Virus record (IMG/VR): IMGVR_UViG_3300046167_000090
Span: 1 to 49,358 of that record
DNA: 49,358 nucleotides
From: a virus
Reading direction: 5' to 3' (one strand)
Part shown: positions 1-7,505 of the stretch, piece after piece
Numbering within the stretch: position 1 is the stretch's first letter
Layout: the number at the start of each line of letters is the position of its first letter
The notes under the pieces: generated by a model
The model's database searches: none
What the model saw: only the letters and a program-made list of their open reading frames with translations
What the model was told of the DNA's origin: nothing
Made by a program: the position numbers and the translations under genes

Positions 1-251
1 CCGTCGAAGGGATCTGGGTTCCACCCCAGATGCTGGACTTCTTCCGGTGACAACTTGCCGTTGTACCAGAGGAACTTTTGTTTTAGGAGATTCTGCTGGG
101 ACGCCTCTGCTCTCTTGAGCAGGAGTTTGGTCTGTGTCATATATCCGAGGTACTTTGCATGCAGCTTCGGAGTGTCACGGGAGCATTCATCTAACTTGTT
201 TGTAATCTCACAGTCTTGCGACCACTGCGCAAGTATATCATCTAGGTTCAT
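1..251 (-). CDS. uvsY: UvsY-like recombination mediator, partial (C-terminus outside window)
   Basis: The frame opens with ATG at 249-251 and runs off the window after 83 codons. The translation begins MNLDDILAQWSQDCEI and contains the phrase RDTPKLHAKYLGYMTQTKL, followed by a Lys-rich helix and WYNGKLSPEE. This is the pattern I know from UvsY of T4-like cyanophages. UvsY is the mediator that helps UvsX recombinase load onto gp32-coated single-stranded DNA; that role is family knowledge, not visible here. The start lies 4 bases after the stop of the tube-fold gene at 256, so the two are probably co-transcribed from the late promoter near 801. UvsY beside the head genes is the usual exo-T4 order. 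The identity is fairly secure; only the length is unknown. Confidence 0.85.
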   Translation of the reverse strand, partial: MNLDDILAQWSQDCEITNKLDECSRDTPKLHAKYLGYMTQTKLLLKRAEASQQNLLKQKFLWYNGKLSPEEVQHLGWNPDPFD

Positions 252-255
252 TTAA

Positions 256-768
256 TCACTTAATATCAAAGTATGCAAATCGGAAACTCGCAGGGAAAGA
301 AACATATTCAACTGACTGGTTCTGTGCTTCGAAACGAATGTCTCCGATAGCAACAGGGATACAGTCGATGTACTTGAACACCTTGTTCTTGTTGTTGTGA
401 GAGGTCAACGCAGTAACGTGGATGTCAGCATACGTTGGTGTGCTGCTGGTCTGTCCAGAGAACGTGTCACGCTTCTCTACTTGCTCGTTGTTCACCAACC
501 GCAACATCCAGTTGTACATCTCGACATAGGAGTTGAGGTCTTCATCCAACATGATGTCCATGGTCAACTCACCATACTGCATGCTATTTCCTGGAAGAGG
601 AATACCCTGTACCCTCTGGAATGGAACCTCAGCAGGGGAGTTGGTAGCACCTGGATGGTTCACAGACTGTACGAAGAACTCAAGGTTCGCATAGTTCTTG
701 CGGTCGATGACGACCTTAAATCCGGTTGGCTGGAAAAGGTTAAAGTTCGTTGTTAAGTTGCTTGCCAT
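256..768 (-). CDS. Second tail-tube-fold protein (gp19/gp54-like)
   Basis: 170 residues, complete. It starts MASNLTTNFNLFQPTGFKV, and the core phrase LTMDIMLDEDLNSYVEMYNWM resembles the segment that the tube and tube-initiator proteins (gp19, gp54) use before their helix. The end, VSFPASFRFAYFDIK, has the beta-strand look of the family C-terminus. A different tail tube gene, a better match to gp19, lies at 6941-7477, so this copy is more likely a tube initiator, cap or specialised ring. A homologue next to uvsY is common in marine T4-like phages. It has its own late promoter at 801-807 and sits downstream of a terminator, so it can be expressed separately from the capsid genes. The fold assignment is more certain than the exact role. 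Confidence 0.6.
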   Translation of the reverse strand: MASNLTTNFNLFQPTGFKVVIDRKNYANLEFFVQSVNHPGATNSPAEVPFQRVQGIPLPGNSMQYGELTMDIMLDEDLNSYVEMYNWMLRLVNNEQVEKRDTFSGQTSSTPTYADIHVTALTSHNNKNKVFKYIDCIPVAIGDIRFEAQNQSVEYVSFPASFRFAYFDIK

Positions 769-800
769 GTGTATCTCTCGAGTAGGACTCTATTCTATCT

Positions 801-807
801 TATTTAG
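801..807 (-). promoter_or_regulatory. Late-type promoter element CTAAATA
   Basis: The minus strand reads CTAAATA about 33 bases before the ATG at 768 and just after the terminator at 827-852. The motif resembles the T4 late -10 octamer TATAAATA, and CTAAATA recurs upstream of several genes here. It would drive the tube-fold gene and uvsY. No transcript evidence is available. Confidence 0.5.
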
Positions 808-826
808 GATCAAAAGACAACAGACA

Positions 827-852
827 ATAAAAAATGCCCCGATTGGGGCATT
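827..852 (-). terminator. Rho-independent terminator after the exported-protein gene
   Basis: On the minus strand an eight-pair stem (AATGCCCC pairing with GGGGCATT) closes a four-base loop (AATC) and is followed by a run of T. It lies 17 bases after the stop codon at 870 and before the next late promoter, so it isolates the exported-protein gene from the tube/uvsY unit. Confidence 0.85.
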
Positions 853-869
853 CAGAAGGTGAGATATGA

Positions 870-1271
870 TTACTCTGATGGGCAGACGGATGCGTCTTCA
901 GAGGCATCAAACTGCAAATCACCACAACCGTAAACTCCGTCTTTGTTACTATCACAAGCACGTTCGAAAAGTTGATCAGAGAAAGTGAAACCTAACTCGT
1001 ATGGAACGTGTGCAACGCACCAATCATGTCCACCCGCTGGATTTGGGTTTGCAGTTGGGATAGCACGGTCGATCCTAGTAGTTGGCCACAACTTCTTGAA
1101 TTGAACAGACTTTGGGTATGGCTTGTACATAAACAGGTTGTTTTCTGTTGTGACAAACACCTTTTCGTTTTCTGATAACGTGAGCACTTCACCGCTGTCG
1201 TACGTGATTGTAGTGGCGGCAAATGCTGCTAGAGGTAGGCAAAGCAGCAGTGTTGTTAATACAGATTTCAT
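870..1271 (-). CDS. Small exported Cys-rich protein with EF-hand-like loop
   Basis: 133 residues; I do not recognise the family. The N-terminus is a clear signal peptide: MKSVL, a hydrophobic core to about residue 15, and an AFA-A cleavage site near residue 18. The mature part has four cysteines (C85, C106, C116, C130), enough for two disulphides. Residues 107-118 (DSNKDGVYGCGD) fit a 12-residue EF-hand or dockerin-type calcium loop with D1, N3, D5, G6 and D12. The upstream GGAGAAG gives a good ribosome site. The gene is bracketed by terminators at 1340-1364 and 827-852, so it is a self-contained unit inserted between the capsid and tube genes, like a moron. A periplasmic role in the infected cell, or release at lysis, is inference. 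Confidence 0.7.
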   Translation of the reverse strand: MKSVLTTLLLCLPLAAFAATTITYDSGEVLTLSENEKVFVTTENNLFMYKPYPKSVQFKKLWPTTRIDRAIPTANPNPAGGHDWCVAHVPYELGFTFSDQLFERACDSNKDGVYGCGDLQFDASEDASVCPSE

Positions 1272-1339
1272 TTAACTTCTCCATTTGTTAATTCAGGGCA
1301 GTATCGCCCTTCGCATATACTTAGGAACCATGTAGACAC

Positions 1340-1364
1340 AAAAAAGGGCACCCGAAGGTGCCCC
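1340..1364 (-). terminator. Rho-independent terminator after gp23
   Basis: The minus strand shows GGGCACC, a TTCG tetraloop, GGTGCCC and then TTTTTT: a textbook strong terminator. It ends the long prohead/capsid transcript 55 bases after the gp23 stop. The 70 bases between it and the next ATG must hold the start of the following transcription unit, but I see no perfect late octamer there (CTAAGTATAT is the nearest). Confidence 0.92.
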
Positions 1365-1418
1365 ATAACCGTTTATTGATTTTATCGGTTTAGTCCCAGG
1401 TAGCGGGATTTTACAGAA

Positions 1419-2771
1419 TTATGCAGAAACCATCAGGTTGTCAACACGGAAGATTCTGTAGTACTGGTTGCTCTTAGAAGCAGCAAGACCATCAGCAGGA
1501 GTAGCACCTACGAATGGGTTAGACGCCATACCATAACGAGTCTTAAACCCGATACGTGGTTGGAAGTCATTCTCGCCAACAGCGCGAACCATTTGCAGAG
1601 GAACGTATGGGCAGTAGAAAACACCTGCGTCATATGGGTTAGTTCCCTTGTAACCGACAGTAACGTAGTCAGCAACTGCGTATGGATCGATGTAAACACG
1701 CATACGACCGTTCAGAACACCAGCAAAAGTGTTGCCAGTATCATCAACCTGCAGGTTAGCAGAGATAGCAGGAGTGTAGTCAAGCATGCCAGAAGCAACG
1801 AGGGCAGTAGCAACGTCAGAAGAGACGATAGCAACGTTACCCTTACCACGACGAGTTTCCTTCGCAATAGTGTTTGCTTCACGATCAAGTTGAACCAACA
1901 GACCTTTGAACTTCTCAACAGACCAACGACCATCAGCATCAGTGCTCAGATCGAAGATGCCGTCAACAGCAGTGTTAGCAGTAGCAGCACCAGTCTTTGC
2001 TTGACTGTTGATAGTACGGATAACTTCACGGTTGATTTCAGCAAGGATCTCTACAGACAGGATGTTTGCGAGTTCTGCTTCAGCGTCCAGACCGTGGATT
2101 GCTTTCAGGTCTTGAGCCAGTTCGATAGTGTACTCTGCCTTCAGGGCACGTGACTTTGCAGTTACAGTGCTCTTCTCGATGGTGAAACCCATCTCAGCAA
2201 ATGCAGAACCAGTGTTACCCAGTGCTTCTGCGTCAGCAGTTGGCATACCGCCACCGACAGTAGGACCAGTACGGTCGTTGTCAAGTGAAGAGTCACCGTT
2301 TGAGTCAGTAAGACCGTTCAGACCAGAAGGTCCACCAGACTGTGATACAGAGCTGTCTCCAGAGTATGGAGTTACTGCTTCACTGTGCAGTGCTTCGTCA
2401 TTAGCAGTAGCACCGCCACGAGTAGTCTTGTAACGTGACTTCATAGCGAAGATCAGGCCAGTAGGACCAGTCATTGGTTGAACACCACAGATGTCATATG
2501 CCATCAGGTTAGGCATTGCACGACGAACGAGAGAGATCAGTACTGGATCCCAGTTAGCGCCACCGGCACCACCAGTGACAGATGCATTGCTAGAAGATGC
2601 AGTCTCAGTCATAAACATAGACTGTGAACCTTCTGCAACCATTGCCTTCTCTTGGTTCTCAAGAACAGCAGCAGTTACTTTTGCACGGTAAGAATCTTTG
2701 ATCTCACCAGCAGTTTCTTCGTTAAGCACTGGTGCCCACTTGGCAGTCAGTGATTCGTAGTTAAGTTCCAT
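1419..2771 (-). CDS. 23: Major capsid protein gp23
   Basis: 450 residues, complete. This is the T4 gp23 capsomer (HK97 fold). Recognisable parts are the N-terminal delta-like region (residues 1-56), the segment WDPVLISLVRRAMPNLMAYD, the GPTGLIFAMKSRY stretch and the C-terminal YYRIFRVDNLMV. T4 gp23 is matured by the gp21 protease after a short motif ending in Glu; here the matching site is probably FMTE-T at residues 53-57, removing about 56 residues. That site is inference. The gene follows gp22 closely (33 bases) and is ended by a strong terminator, consistent with being the most abundant late product. The low-complexity acidic, Gly/Ser-rich stretch around residues 120-190 looks like the insertion domain. 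Confidence 0.95.
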   Translation of the reverse strand: MELNYESLTAKWAPVLNEETAGEIKDSYRAKVTAAVLENQEKAMVAEGSQSMFMTETASSSNASVTGGAGGANWDPVLISLVRRAMPNLMAYDICGVQPMTGPTGLIFAMKSRYKTTRGGATANDEALHSEAVTPYSGDSSVSQSGGPSGLNGLTDSNGDSSLDNDRTGPTVGGGMPTADAEALGNTGSAFAEMGFTIEKSTVTAKSRALKAEYTIELAQDLKAIHGLDAEAELANILSVEILAEINREVIRTINSQAKTGAATANTAVDGIFDLSTDADGRWSVEKFKGLLVQLDREANTIAKETRRGKGNVAIVSSDVATALVASGMLDYTPAISANLQVDDTGNTFAGVLNGRMRVYIDPYAVADYVTVGYKGTNPYDAGVFYCPYVPLQMVRAVGENDFQPRIGFKTRYGMASNPFVGATPADGLAASKSNQYYRIFRVDNLMVSA

Positions 2772-2804
2772 TTTAGATACTCCTAAAAATTAGTGGAAAG
2801 GTTA

Positions 2805-3833
2805 TTAACGGGTTGTGTTACGGATTGCTGTCAGGTAGCGTTCCATTGATGGAGCAACTTCAGCAGTGACTTCAACTTCAGCGTCAGTCTCTTCTGCGAT
2901 TACTTCTTCAGCGGTCTCTACAGACTTTGCAAAGAATGACTCTTTGATAGTTGCAACTTTCGCAGCAAATGTTTCGGCGTCTTCAAATTCAACACCTTCT
3001 ACCAGAGAGAAAAACTTTTCTTTCTGAGTGTCAGCAAGTTCAGATGCTGCTTCAGCGACGATTGCCGCAGATTGCAGACCTTCAACTTCTTCGCTCAGAG
3101 AGATTGCGTCAGCAGTAGTCTTGTTAAGTGCCTCTTCGAGTTCCTCAACTTGCTCTGCCAGATCATCAACGAGGTCGACCTTAGATTCTGGGACAGTGAT
3201 GTAAGACTCAGTGAACAATCCTTTCAGATTCTCCATGAAAGTCTCAGCGATCTCTGCACGTAAACCAGACTGGATAGCAACAGCATTGTCTGCCATCCAA
3301 GACTCAACGACGTAGTTCAGGTAGGAATCAACTTTCTCTACGAGTTCAGTGCGAGTTGCTTCAGTTTCTTCAGCAATGCGCTCTTCGTAAGATGATTCGA
3401 TTCGCTCAACTTCTTCAGCGAGTTTAGACTTCAGTGCTGCTTCAAAGATTACGGCGGTCTTCTGCTTAAACTCTTCGGAAAGAGTTGCTTCTGACTCAAC
3501 GAGTGCGTCGAGTGCTTCAGAGTGAGTGTCCGCTTCCGCGACTACTTCGTCTTCTGCAACTTCAACTTCTTCGCCCATCATTGATCCGTATGCTGCTGTC
3601 AGGTCTGCTTTCTTCATACCAGAAAGTTTGCTGTACATAGCATTGATCAATGCACCTTTAGTCTTTGGCATTGGTTCGCTGTTCTTCTTATCACCGGTAC
3701 GTGCTGGTGCTTGGGAAGTTGCGTCTGCTGCTTTATCAGTTGCTGCAACAGATTGCTTTTCAGCGTCCTTCATGTCATGTCCTTCCGCTACTTCGATTTC
3801 CTCAGTGCGGAGTTCAATGTCTTGATTTTCCAT
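2805..3833 (-). CDS. 22: Prohead scaffold (core) protein gp22
   Basis: 342 residues from the chosen start. The protein is almost entirely acidic and helical with many Glu-rich heptads, as expected for the T4 prohead core protein that is degraded by gp21 during maturation. The central segment around VDSYLNYVVESWMADNAVAI is the part I recognise from gp22 homologues. A longer frame begins at 3854, but AGGAG lies inside it and sits six bases before the ATG at 3831-3833 (MENQDIELR), so that ATG is the start. It lies between the gp21 protease and the gp23 capsid, the standard order. Confidence 0.92.
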   Translation of the reverse strand: MENQDIELRTEEIEVAEGHDMKDAEKQSVAATDKAADATSQAPARTGDKKNSEPMPKTKGALINAMYSKLSGMKKADLTAAYGSMMGEEVEVAEDEVVAEADTHSEALDALVESEATLSEEFKQKTAVIFEAALKSKLAEEVERIESSYEERIAEETEATRTELVEKVDSYLNYVVESWMADNAVAIQSGLRAEIAETFMENLKGLFTESYITVPESKVDLVDDLAEQVEELEEALNKTTADAISLSEEVEGLQSAAIVAEAASELADTQKEKFFSLVEGVEFEDAETFAAKVATIKESFFAKSVETAEEVIAEETDAEVEVTAEVAPSMERYLTAIRNTTR

Positions 3834-3850
3834 TGTGTTCTCCTTTATCT

Positions 3851-4519
3851 TCAAAAGGTTTCTTTTAAGGATGAGAGGAAATTTTTGTACTCTACGATCT
3901 GTGACGCACCCGAAGGTACTATAACAGAAGGAGCAGCGATTTCAGTCTCTTGTGTATCCTCACTTATTTCTTGAGCCACGAGTATTCCGTTGTTCCAAAC
4001 CCAGTCGACACCTTCCATGATTCCATTAACAAAAGCATTTGGTGCTGATGGATCCTGTACAATATCTACTGTACTTAGAACAAAGTCTTCTCCGACATAC
4101 GTGGCACCGCCACGTTGCTCAAGACTACCCATTCCACGAGTTGAGACACCAAGATTGACACCGCCCTCAAGCAAACCCTTTACGATTTTGCCCATTGGAG
4201 TATCTAATATTGATGCCTTTCCGATCACATCATTGCCCTCGAAATGGAGGTCAGTGATGAGATGCGAAACTTTGTCGAGGTTGACGGTTGGACCTTCAGG
4301 GTGGTTCAACTCGCCAACTGCACGATTCTTTGATACTTGCTCTTCCACATACTTATTAACCGCTCGCTCCATTGCCTTCTTAGGGTAGATACGACCGTTG
4401 CGGTTCTTTTGTTCTGCCTGAGCAAATACACCTTCGATAACATAAGACTTCTCACCGGATTCATTCTTTTCGACGAGGCACTGTACGTTGTGCTCGTTAA
4501 ATTCTGCGATCAGTTTCAT
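3851..4519 (-). CDS. 21: Prohead core protease gp21
   Basis: 222 residues. Herpesvirus/T4-type serine protease that cleaves scaffold and capsid proteins inside the prohead. Visible family features are NRNGRIYPKKAMERAV near residues 39-54, the His-bearing GELNHPEGPTVNLDKVSH (H73) and the nucleophile motif GVSTRG (S126), followed by a VDIVQDPSAPNA segment near residues 151-162. The C-terminal 50 residues are poorly conserved and may be self-processed. It ends 17 bases before gp22 and follows the small gene at 4521 by one base. Length and motifs match the family well. Confidence 0.94.
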   Translation of the reverse strand: MKLIAEFNEHNVQCLVEKNESGEKSYVIEGVFAQAEQKNRNGRIYPKKAMERAVNKYVEEQVSKNRAVGELNHPEGPTVNLDKVSHLITDLHFEGNDVIGKASILDTPMGKIVKGLLEGGVNLGVSTRGMGSLEQRGGATYVGEDFVLSTVDIVQDPSAPNAFVNGIMEGVDWVWNNGILVAQEISEDTQETEIAAPSVIVPSGASQIVEYKNFLSSLKETF

Positions 4520-4520
4520 G

Positions 4521-4721
4521 TTATACTAATTCCTTGATTGCTGTTTCTATTGATTTTACTGCATCACGTTCTGTTCGGAACGTATCGAGAACATCACCGT
4601 CGATGATTGCGACGAAACCCTTTCTAGTCTTTTGCACTTCAGTCTTGATGCGCTTGTACTTCTTAGACCAGACGGTTTCGCCTTTCGGACGACGATTTCT
4701 CATTTCTGCAAATGTTTTCAT
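4521..4721 (-). CDS. Small basic protein of the prohead operon, unknown function
   Basis: 66 residues. It begins MKTFAEMRNRRPKGETVWSK and continues with a Lys-rich stretch, then GFVAIIDGDVLDTFRTERDA and a short amphipathic helix. Small genes of this type between portal and protease are usual in exo-T4 phages; T4 has the core proteins gp67 and gp68 here, but I see no firm match to gp68. A late octamer (4728-4735) lies only 6 bases before the ATG, so this reading frame may be served mainly by read-through from upstream, while the octamer drives gp21 to gp23. The stop touches the gp21 start. Confidence 0.6.
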   Translation of the reverse strand: MKTFAEMRNRRPKGETVWSKKYKRIKTEVQKTRKGFVAIIDGDVLDTFRTERDAVKSIETAIKELV

Positions 4722-4727
4722 ACAGTT

Positions 4728-4735
4728 TATTTATA
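4728..4735 (-). promoter_or_regulatory. T4-type late promoter TATAAATA
   Basis: A perfect late octamer on the minus strand (plus strand tatttata) lies between the gp67-like gene and the small basic gene. In T4 this octamer is recognised by the gp55 sigma-like factor with gp33 and the sliding clamp. It would feed the protease, scaffold and capsid genes. It lies only 6 bases before the ATG at 4721, so a transcript from here would be almost leaderless for that gene. Confidence 0.65.
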
Positions 4736-4739
4736 CAAA

Positions 4740-5264
4740 TTAAACTTCTGACTCATCATCAATAGCAACTTCTTCTGTCTCTTCTTCGTCAGAGAGGATT
4801 TCTTCAACATCATCCCCGTACAAACCCAGAGTATCTTCTGGTTCAGAGTGCTCTTCTTCGTCACCGAGGTCAAGAGTTGGTTCTTCAACAGCAACTTCTT
4901 CTTCTTCTTCAGTCTCTTCGACTTCTACTTCAGCAACAGGTTCTTCAACCTCAACTTCTGCTTCAGTCTCTTCGACTTCTGCTTCAGTCTCTTCTAACTC
5001 TGCGTCGACTTCGTCGATTGCTGCTTCCACTTCCTCGTCGGAAGGGTCTGCTTCGTCACCGTTGAATACCTGTCCGGCAACTTTGATTTTTTCTGCGTCG
5101 AGAGCATCACCGATCTTAGACTGTAGTAATGCGTCGAAGTGCTTACCGGAGTTGAGGGCATCCCCACTCTCAATGGAAGCAACAAGGTCGGCAACCGTAA
5201 TGGTTACTGGTTCTTGTGTTTCGTTTGCTACATCACTCATTTCAACTTCAGGTCTATCGTTCAT
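4740..5264 (-). CDS. 67: Acidic prohead core protein, gp67-like
   Basis: About 174 residues. The ordered part (LVASIESGDALNSGKHFDAL, then IGDALDAEKIKVAGQVF) parallels T4 gp67, which has a similar helix pair followed by an acidic tail. The tail here is much longer than in T4: roughly 100 residues of mostly Glu, Asp, Val and Ala, with short ETEAEVE-type repeats. gp67 is an internal prohead component cleaved by gp21. GGAG is followed by ATT and then ATGATG; the second ATG (5262-5264) gives the better six-base spacing, the first (5265-5267) is possible. It lies between portal and protease as expected. Confidence 0.7.
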   Translation of the reverse strand: MNDRPEVEMSDVANETQEPVTITVADLVASIESGDALNSGKHFDALLQSKIGDALDAEKIKVAGQVFNGDEADPSDEEVEAAIDEVDAELEETEAEVEETEAEVEVEEPVAEVEVEETEEEEEVAVEEPTLDLGDEEEHSEPEDTLGLYGDDVEEILSDEEETEEVAIDDESEV

Positions 5265-5291
5265 CATAATCTCCAAATTATATGATAATCA

Positions 5292-6863
5292 TTATTGTTG
5301 GTTGTCGTCCTCATTATCGTCCGGATCAACCTCACCACTTGCAATCTCTTTCTCGACTGCTGTGGCCATTTCTGCTGCTTCCTCATCAGTGAATCGGAAG
5401 ACATTCTTCATTACCCACTCTTTACTTAGGTATTCTCCAACATACTGGGATGCTTGGTCCATGAGGTTCAAACGCTCACGGAGGACTTCTCCATCCTTCA
5501 ACTCGGTGTAGTGATTGTCTTTGTAGAAGTCTACACGGATACGGTTGTGGAACAACTCAACCCAGTCGGCATCAGTAATTATACCTTTCAGAACTAACTG
5601 TTGACGGAGGATACCGATGAACAGTTTGCTGAAACGAGAACGGAGACGAGTAATAAACTTCTGGAACTTGATCTCTTCTCGGTTGATTTCAGTAGCACGA
5701 CCCAAGGAGTATGCTGACTCTTGCTCAAGACGAGATACTGGAACGTTGAGTGCTTGATACACTTTGCGTTGGAAGTATCGAACGTCATCGATCTCACCGA
5801 GGTTAGAACCACCTGGAAGGGTAGTCACTTCAGTACCACGACCACCTTCACGACGAGGCAACCAGAAGTCGTCCAGCATAGACATGTGCTTGCGGGAGTC
5901 CTTCAGTTCACCAGTCGCCTGATCGTATACGAGTTTGTTTCTGTATCGAGTCATCAGAGAGTTTACATACTCTTCTGCTTTACCCTTCGGCAAGTTACCA
6001 GTGTCGACGTAGAAGATACGACGCTCTGGTGCACGTGCCAGACGGTAGATGATCAGAGAGTCTTCCATCATACGCAACTGGTTGATTGGACGCAGTGCCT
6101 TGTGTAGATGGGAAACGACTTTTGCTCTTTGGTCGTCGAGCAGACCGGAGGTCACATAACTGACAGAGTCCTTTGACAACTTGACAGCATTGTTCTTCCC
6201 AGCAGCAGTTGATGCGGCAACACCGTTGCTCTTATCGTTTGCTGTACGCTCGGTGTAGATGTAAAACTCTTCAACTTTGTCTACAACAGTGACACCAGAT
6301 GCCTTGTCTTCTTTTCTTTTGACGTTCTTGACCTTGCGGATCTTCAAGGAGTCGATACGACGAACTTCTTGGATGCCTTGCTTTAGGTCGGAACTTACAA
6401 CGAGGTGGTGGTACAGACGTCCGTCGATGTACCAGTTTTTGAAAATGTCGTGAGCATTCTCATTGAAAGAGAGCATGTTCAATACATTTTGGAATTCAAC
6501 GTGGATCTTTTTCTTAATACTCGGAGAGAGTTCTACTTGGTCGAGGTTCAAGTCAACAACGTTCTCATCGTCCGGAATTACGATTGCTTCGTTTACAATT
6601 TCTTCAACCGCCATGTCTACTTCTGGATGAGTAGATGCAGTGCGATACTTGCGGATAAGGTCTGCTTGATCCTTCACCTGAAGGTCAGCATAGATGTCCA
6701 TGTGTGTGCCAAAGTGCGCACCAAAACCAGAAGAGGTGACATATCCTGCACCGTCTTCGTCAGTAGGCGGTACTACAGAAGCAGCAGGTTGCGGAGTAAC
6801 AGCATCCTGATCCTTCTTAGAACGCTTCACTTCAAACCCAAATAATTTAATGCCTTCTGCCAT
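5292..6863 (-). CDS. 20: Portal vertex protein gp20
   Basis: 523 residues, almost exactly the T4 gp20 length. This is the dodecameric portal through which DNA is packaged and to which the neck attaches. Recognisable blocks include DLIRKYRTASTHPEVDMAVE near residue 65, YHHLVVSSDLKQGIQEVRRI near residue 150, the RAPERRIFYVDTGNLPKGKAE block near residue 280 and the EINREEIKFQKFI helix near residue 390. The C-terminus is acidic and Asp/Asn-rich. It follows a terminator (6884-6912), so it probably starts a new transcript or depends on partial read-through. AGGGAAC upstream of the ATG is a modest ribosome site. Confidence 0.96.
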   Translation of the reverse strand: MAEGIKLFGFEVKRSKKDQDAVTPQPAASVVPPTDEDGAGYVTSSGFGAHFGTHMDIYADLQVKDQADLIRKYRTASTHPEVDMAVEEIVNEAIVIPDDENVVDLNLDQVELSPSIKKKIHVEFQNVLNMLSFNENAHDIFKNWYIDGRLYHHLVVSSDLKQGIQEVRRIDSLKIRKVKNVKRKEDKASGVTVVDKVEEFYIYTERTANDKSNGVAASTAAGKNNAVKLSKDSVSYVTSGLLDDQRAKVVSHLHKALRPINQLRMMEDSLIIYRLARAPERRIFYVDTGNLPKGKAEEYVNSLMTRYRNKLVYDQATGELKDSRKHMSMLDDFWLPRREGGRGTEVTTLPGGSNLGEIDDVRYFQRKVYQALNVPVSRLEQESAYSLGRATEINREEIKFQKFITRLRSRFSKLFIGILRQQLVLKGIITDADWVELFHNRIRVDFYKDNHYTELKDGEVLRERLNLMDQASQYVGEYLSKEWVMKNVFRFTDEEAAEMATAVEKEIASGEVDPDDNEDDNQQ

Positions 6864-6883
6864 TTTTAGTTCCCTAGTTGGTA

Positions 6884-6912
6884 GAAAAGGAGAGGGGGAA
6901 ACCCCCTCTCCT
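6884..6912 (-). terminator. Terminator between gp19 and gp20
   Basis: An 11-base-pair perfect stem (AGGAGAGGGGG with CCCCCTCTCCT) with a three-base TTT loop is followed on the minus strand by TTTTC. The stem is very strong but the U-tract is short, so partial termination is plausible, giving more sheath and tube than portal. Confidence 0.75.
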
Positions 6913-6940
6913 GCTCTTACTTATACGACTTCTCCAACGA

Positions 6941-7477
6941 TTAGTTGGTGTTGTCGTTAGTCCAGTAGTCAAACTCGAGGGTAACAGTGAACTGCTCGAT
7001 TTCTGCAACCTGTGCATAGTCGAGGTCGATCGCTGATACGTTTACAGGGAAAGCATTGACAAGAGTATACTTCTTGACTTCACTTCCTTTCTGATCGAGT
7101 TGAGCAACGCTCATGTCAACGGCGTAGGTAGAACCTGCGTCGTTTGCCTGAGTTCCTTCGTTTCCACGGTGGGAGTTTAGACCGTCCATCCATGCTTCAA
7201 ATCCACTACGGACTGTGAAGTTGGTGTCGTTGTATACGGTGATTGTCCAAGGTTCGAACGTTCTATCACCTGCCAACTTGACGATACGACCACGGAAAGG
7301 AACTTCTACAAGTCCTACAGTGGACGCCGGCAACTGTGCACCACGACACATGAAGTCAGTCATTTCGGTATCACCACCAGCATAACCTGGGAAGTTCACC
7401 TTGACTGAGAACATGTTTGCGCGAGCACCACCACCGGTCAACTTACCGCGAAACGCATCTACATTAAGTACTGCCAT
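6941..7477 (-). CDS. 19: Tail tube protein gp19
   Basis: 178 residues, close to the 163 of T4 gp19. It forms the inner tube of the contractile tail. The segment LPASTVGLVEVPFRGRIVKLAGDR is characteristic, as are FEPWTITVYNDTNF and the C-terminal strand VTLEFDYW. It follows gp18 by 28 bases, the conserved sheath-tube pair, and has a good AGGAG ribosome site before ATG. A second tube-fold gene is at 256-768. Confidence 0.93.
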   Translation of the reverse strand: MAVLNVDAFRGKLTGGGARANMFSVKVNFPGYAGGDTEMTDFMCRGAQLPASTVGLVEVPFRGRIVKLAGDRTFEPWTITVYNDTNFTVRSGFEAWMDGLNSHRGNEGTQANDAGSTYAVDMSVAQLDQKGSEVKKYTLVNAFPVNVSAIDLDYAQVAEIEQFTVTLEFDYWTNDNTN

Positions 7478-7505
7478 TTTTATATCTCCTTAATTGCGAG
7501 TCGGG

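Noticed and set aside
1560-2153. Long plus-strand reading frames opposite gp23 and many other genes
   Set aside because: They mirror highly biased minus-strand codons, lack ribosome sites, show no familiar domains and lie wholly inside convincing genes.
2805-3854. Longer start for gp22 at 3854
   Set aside because: The Shine-Dalgarno AGGAG would lie inside the coding region; the ATG at 3831-3833 has ideal spacing.
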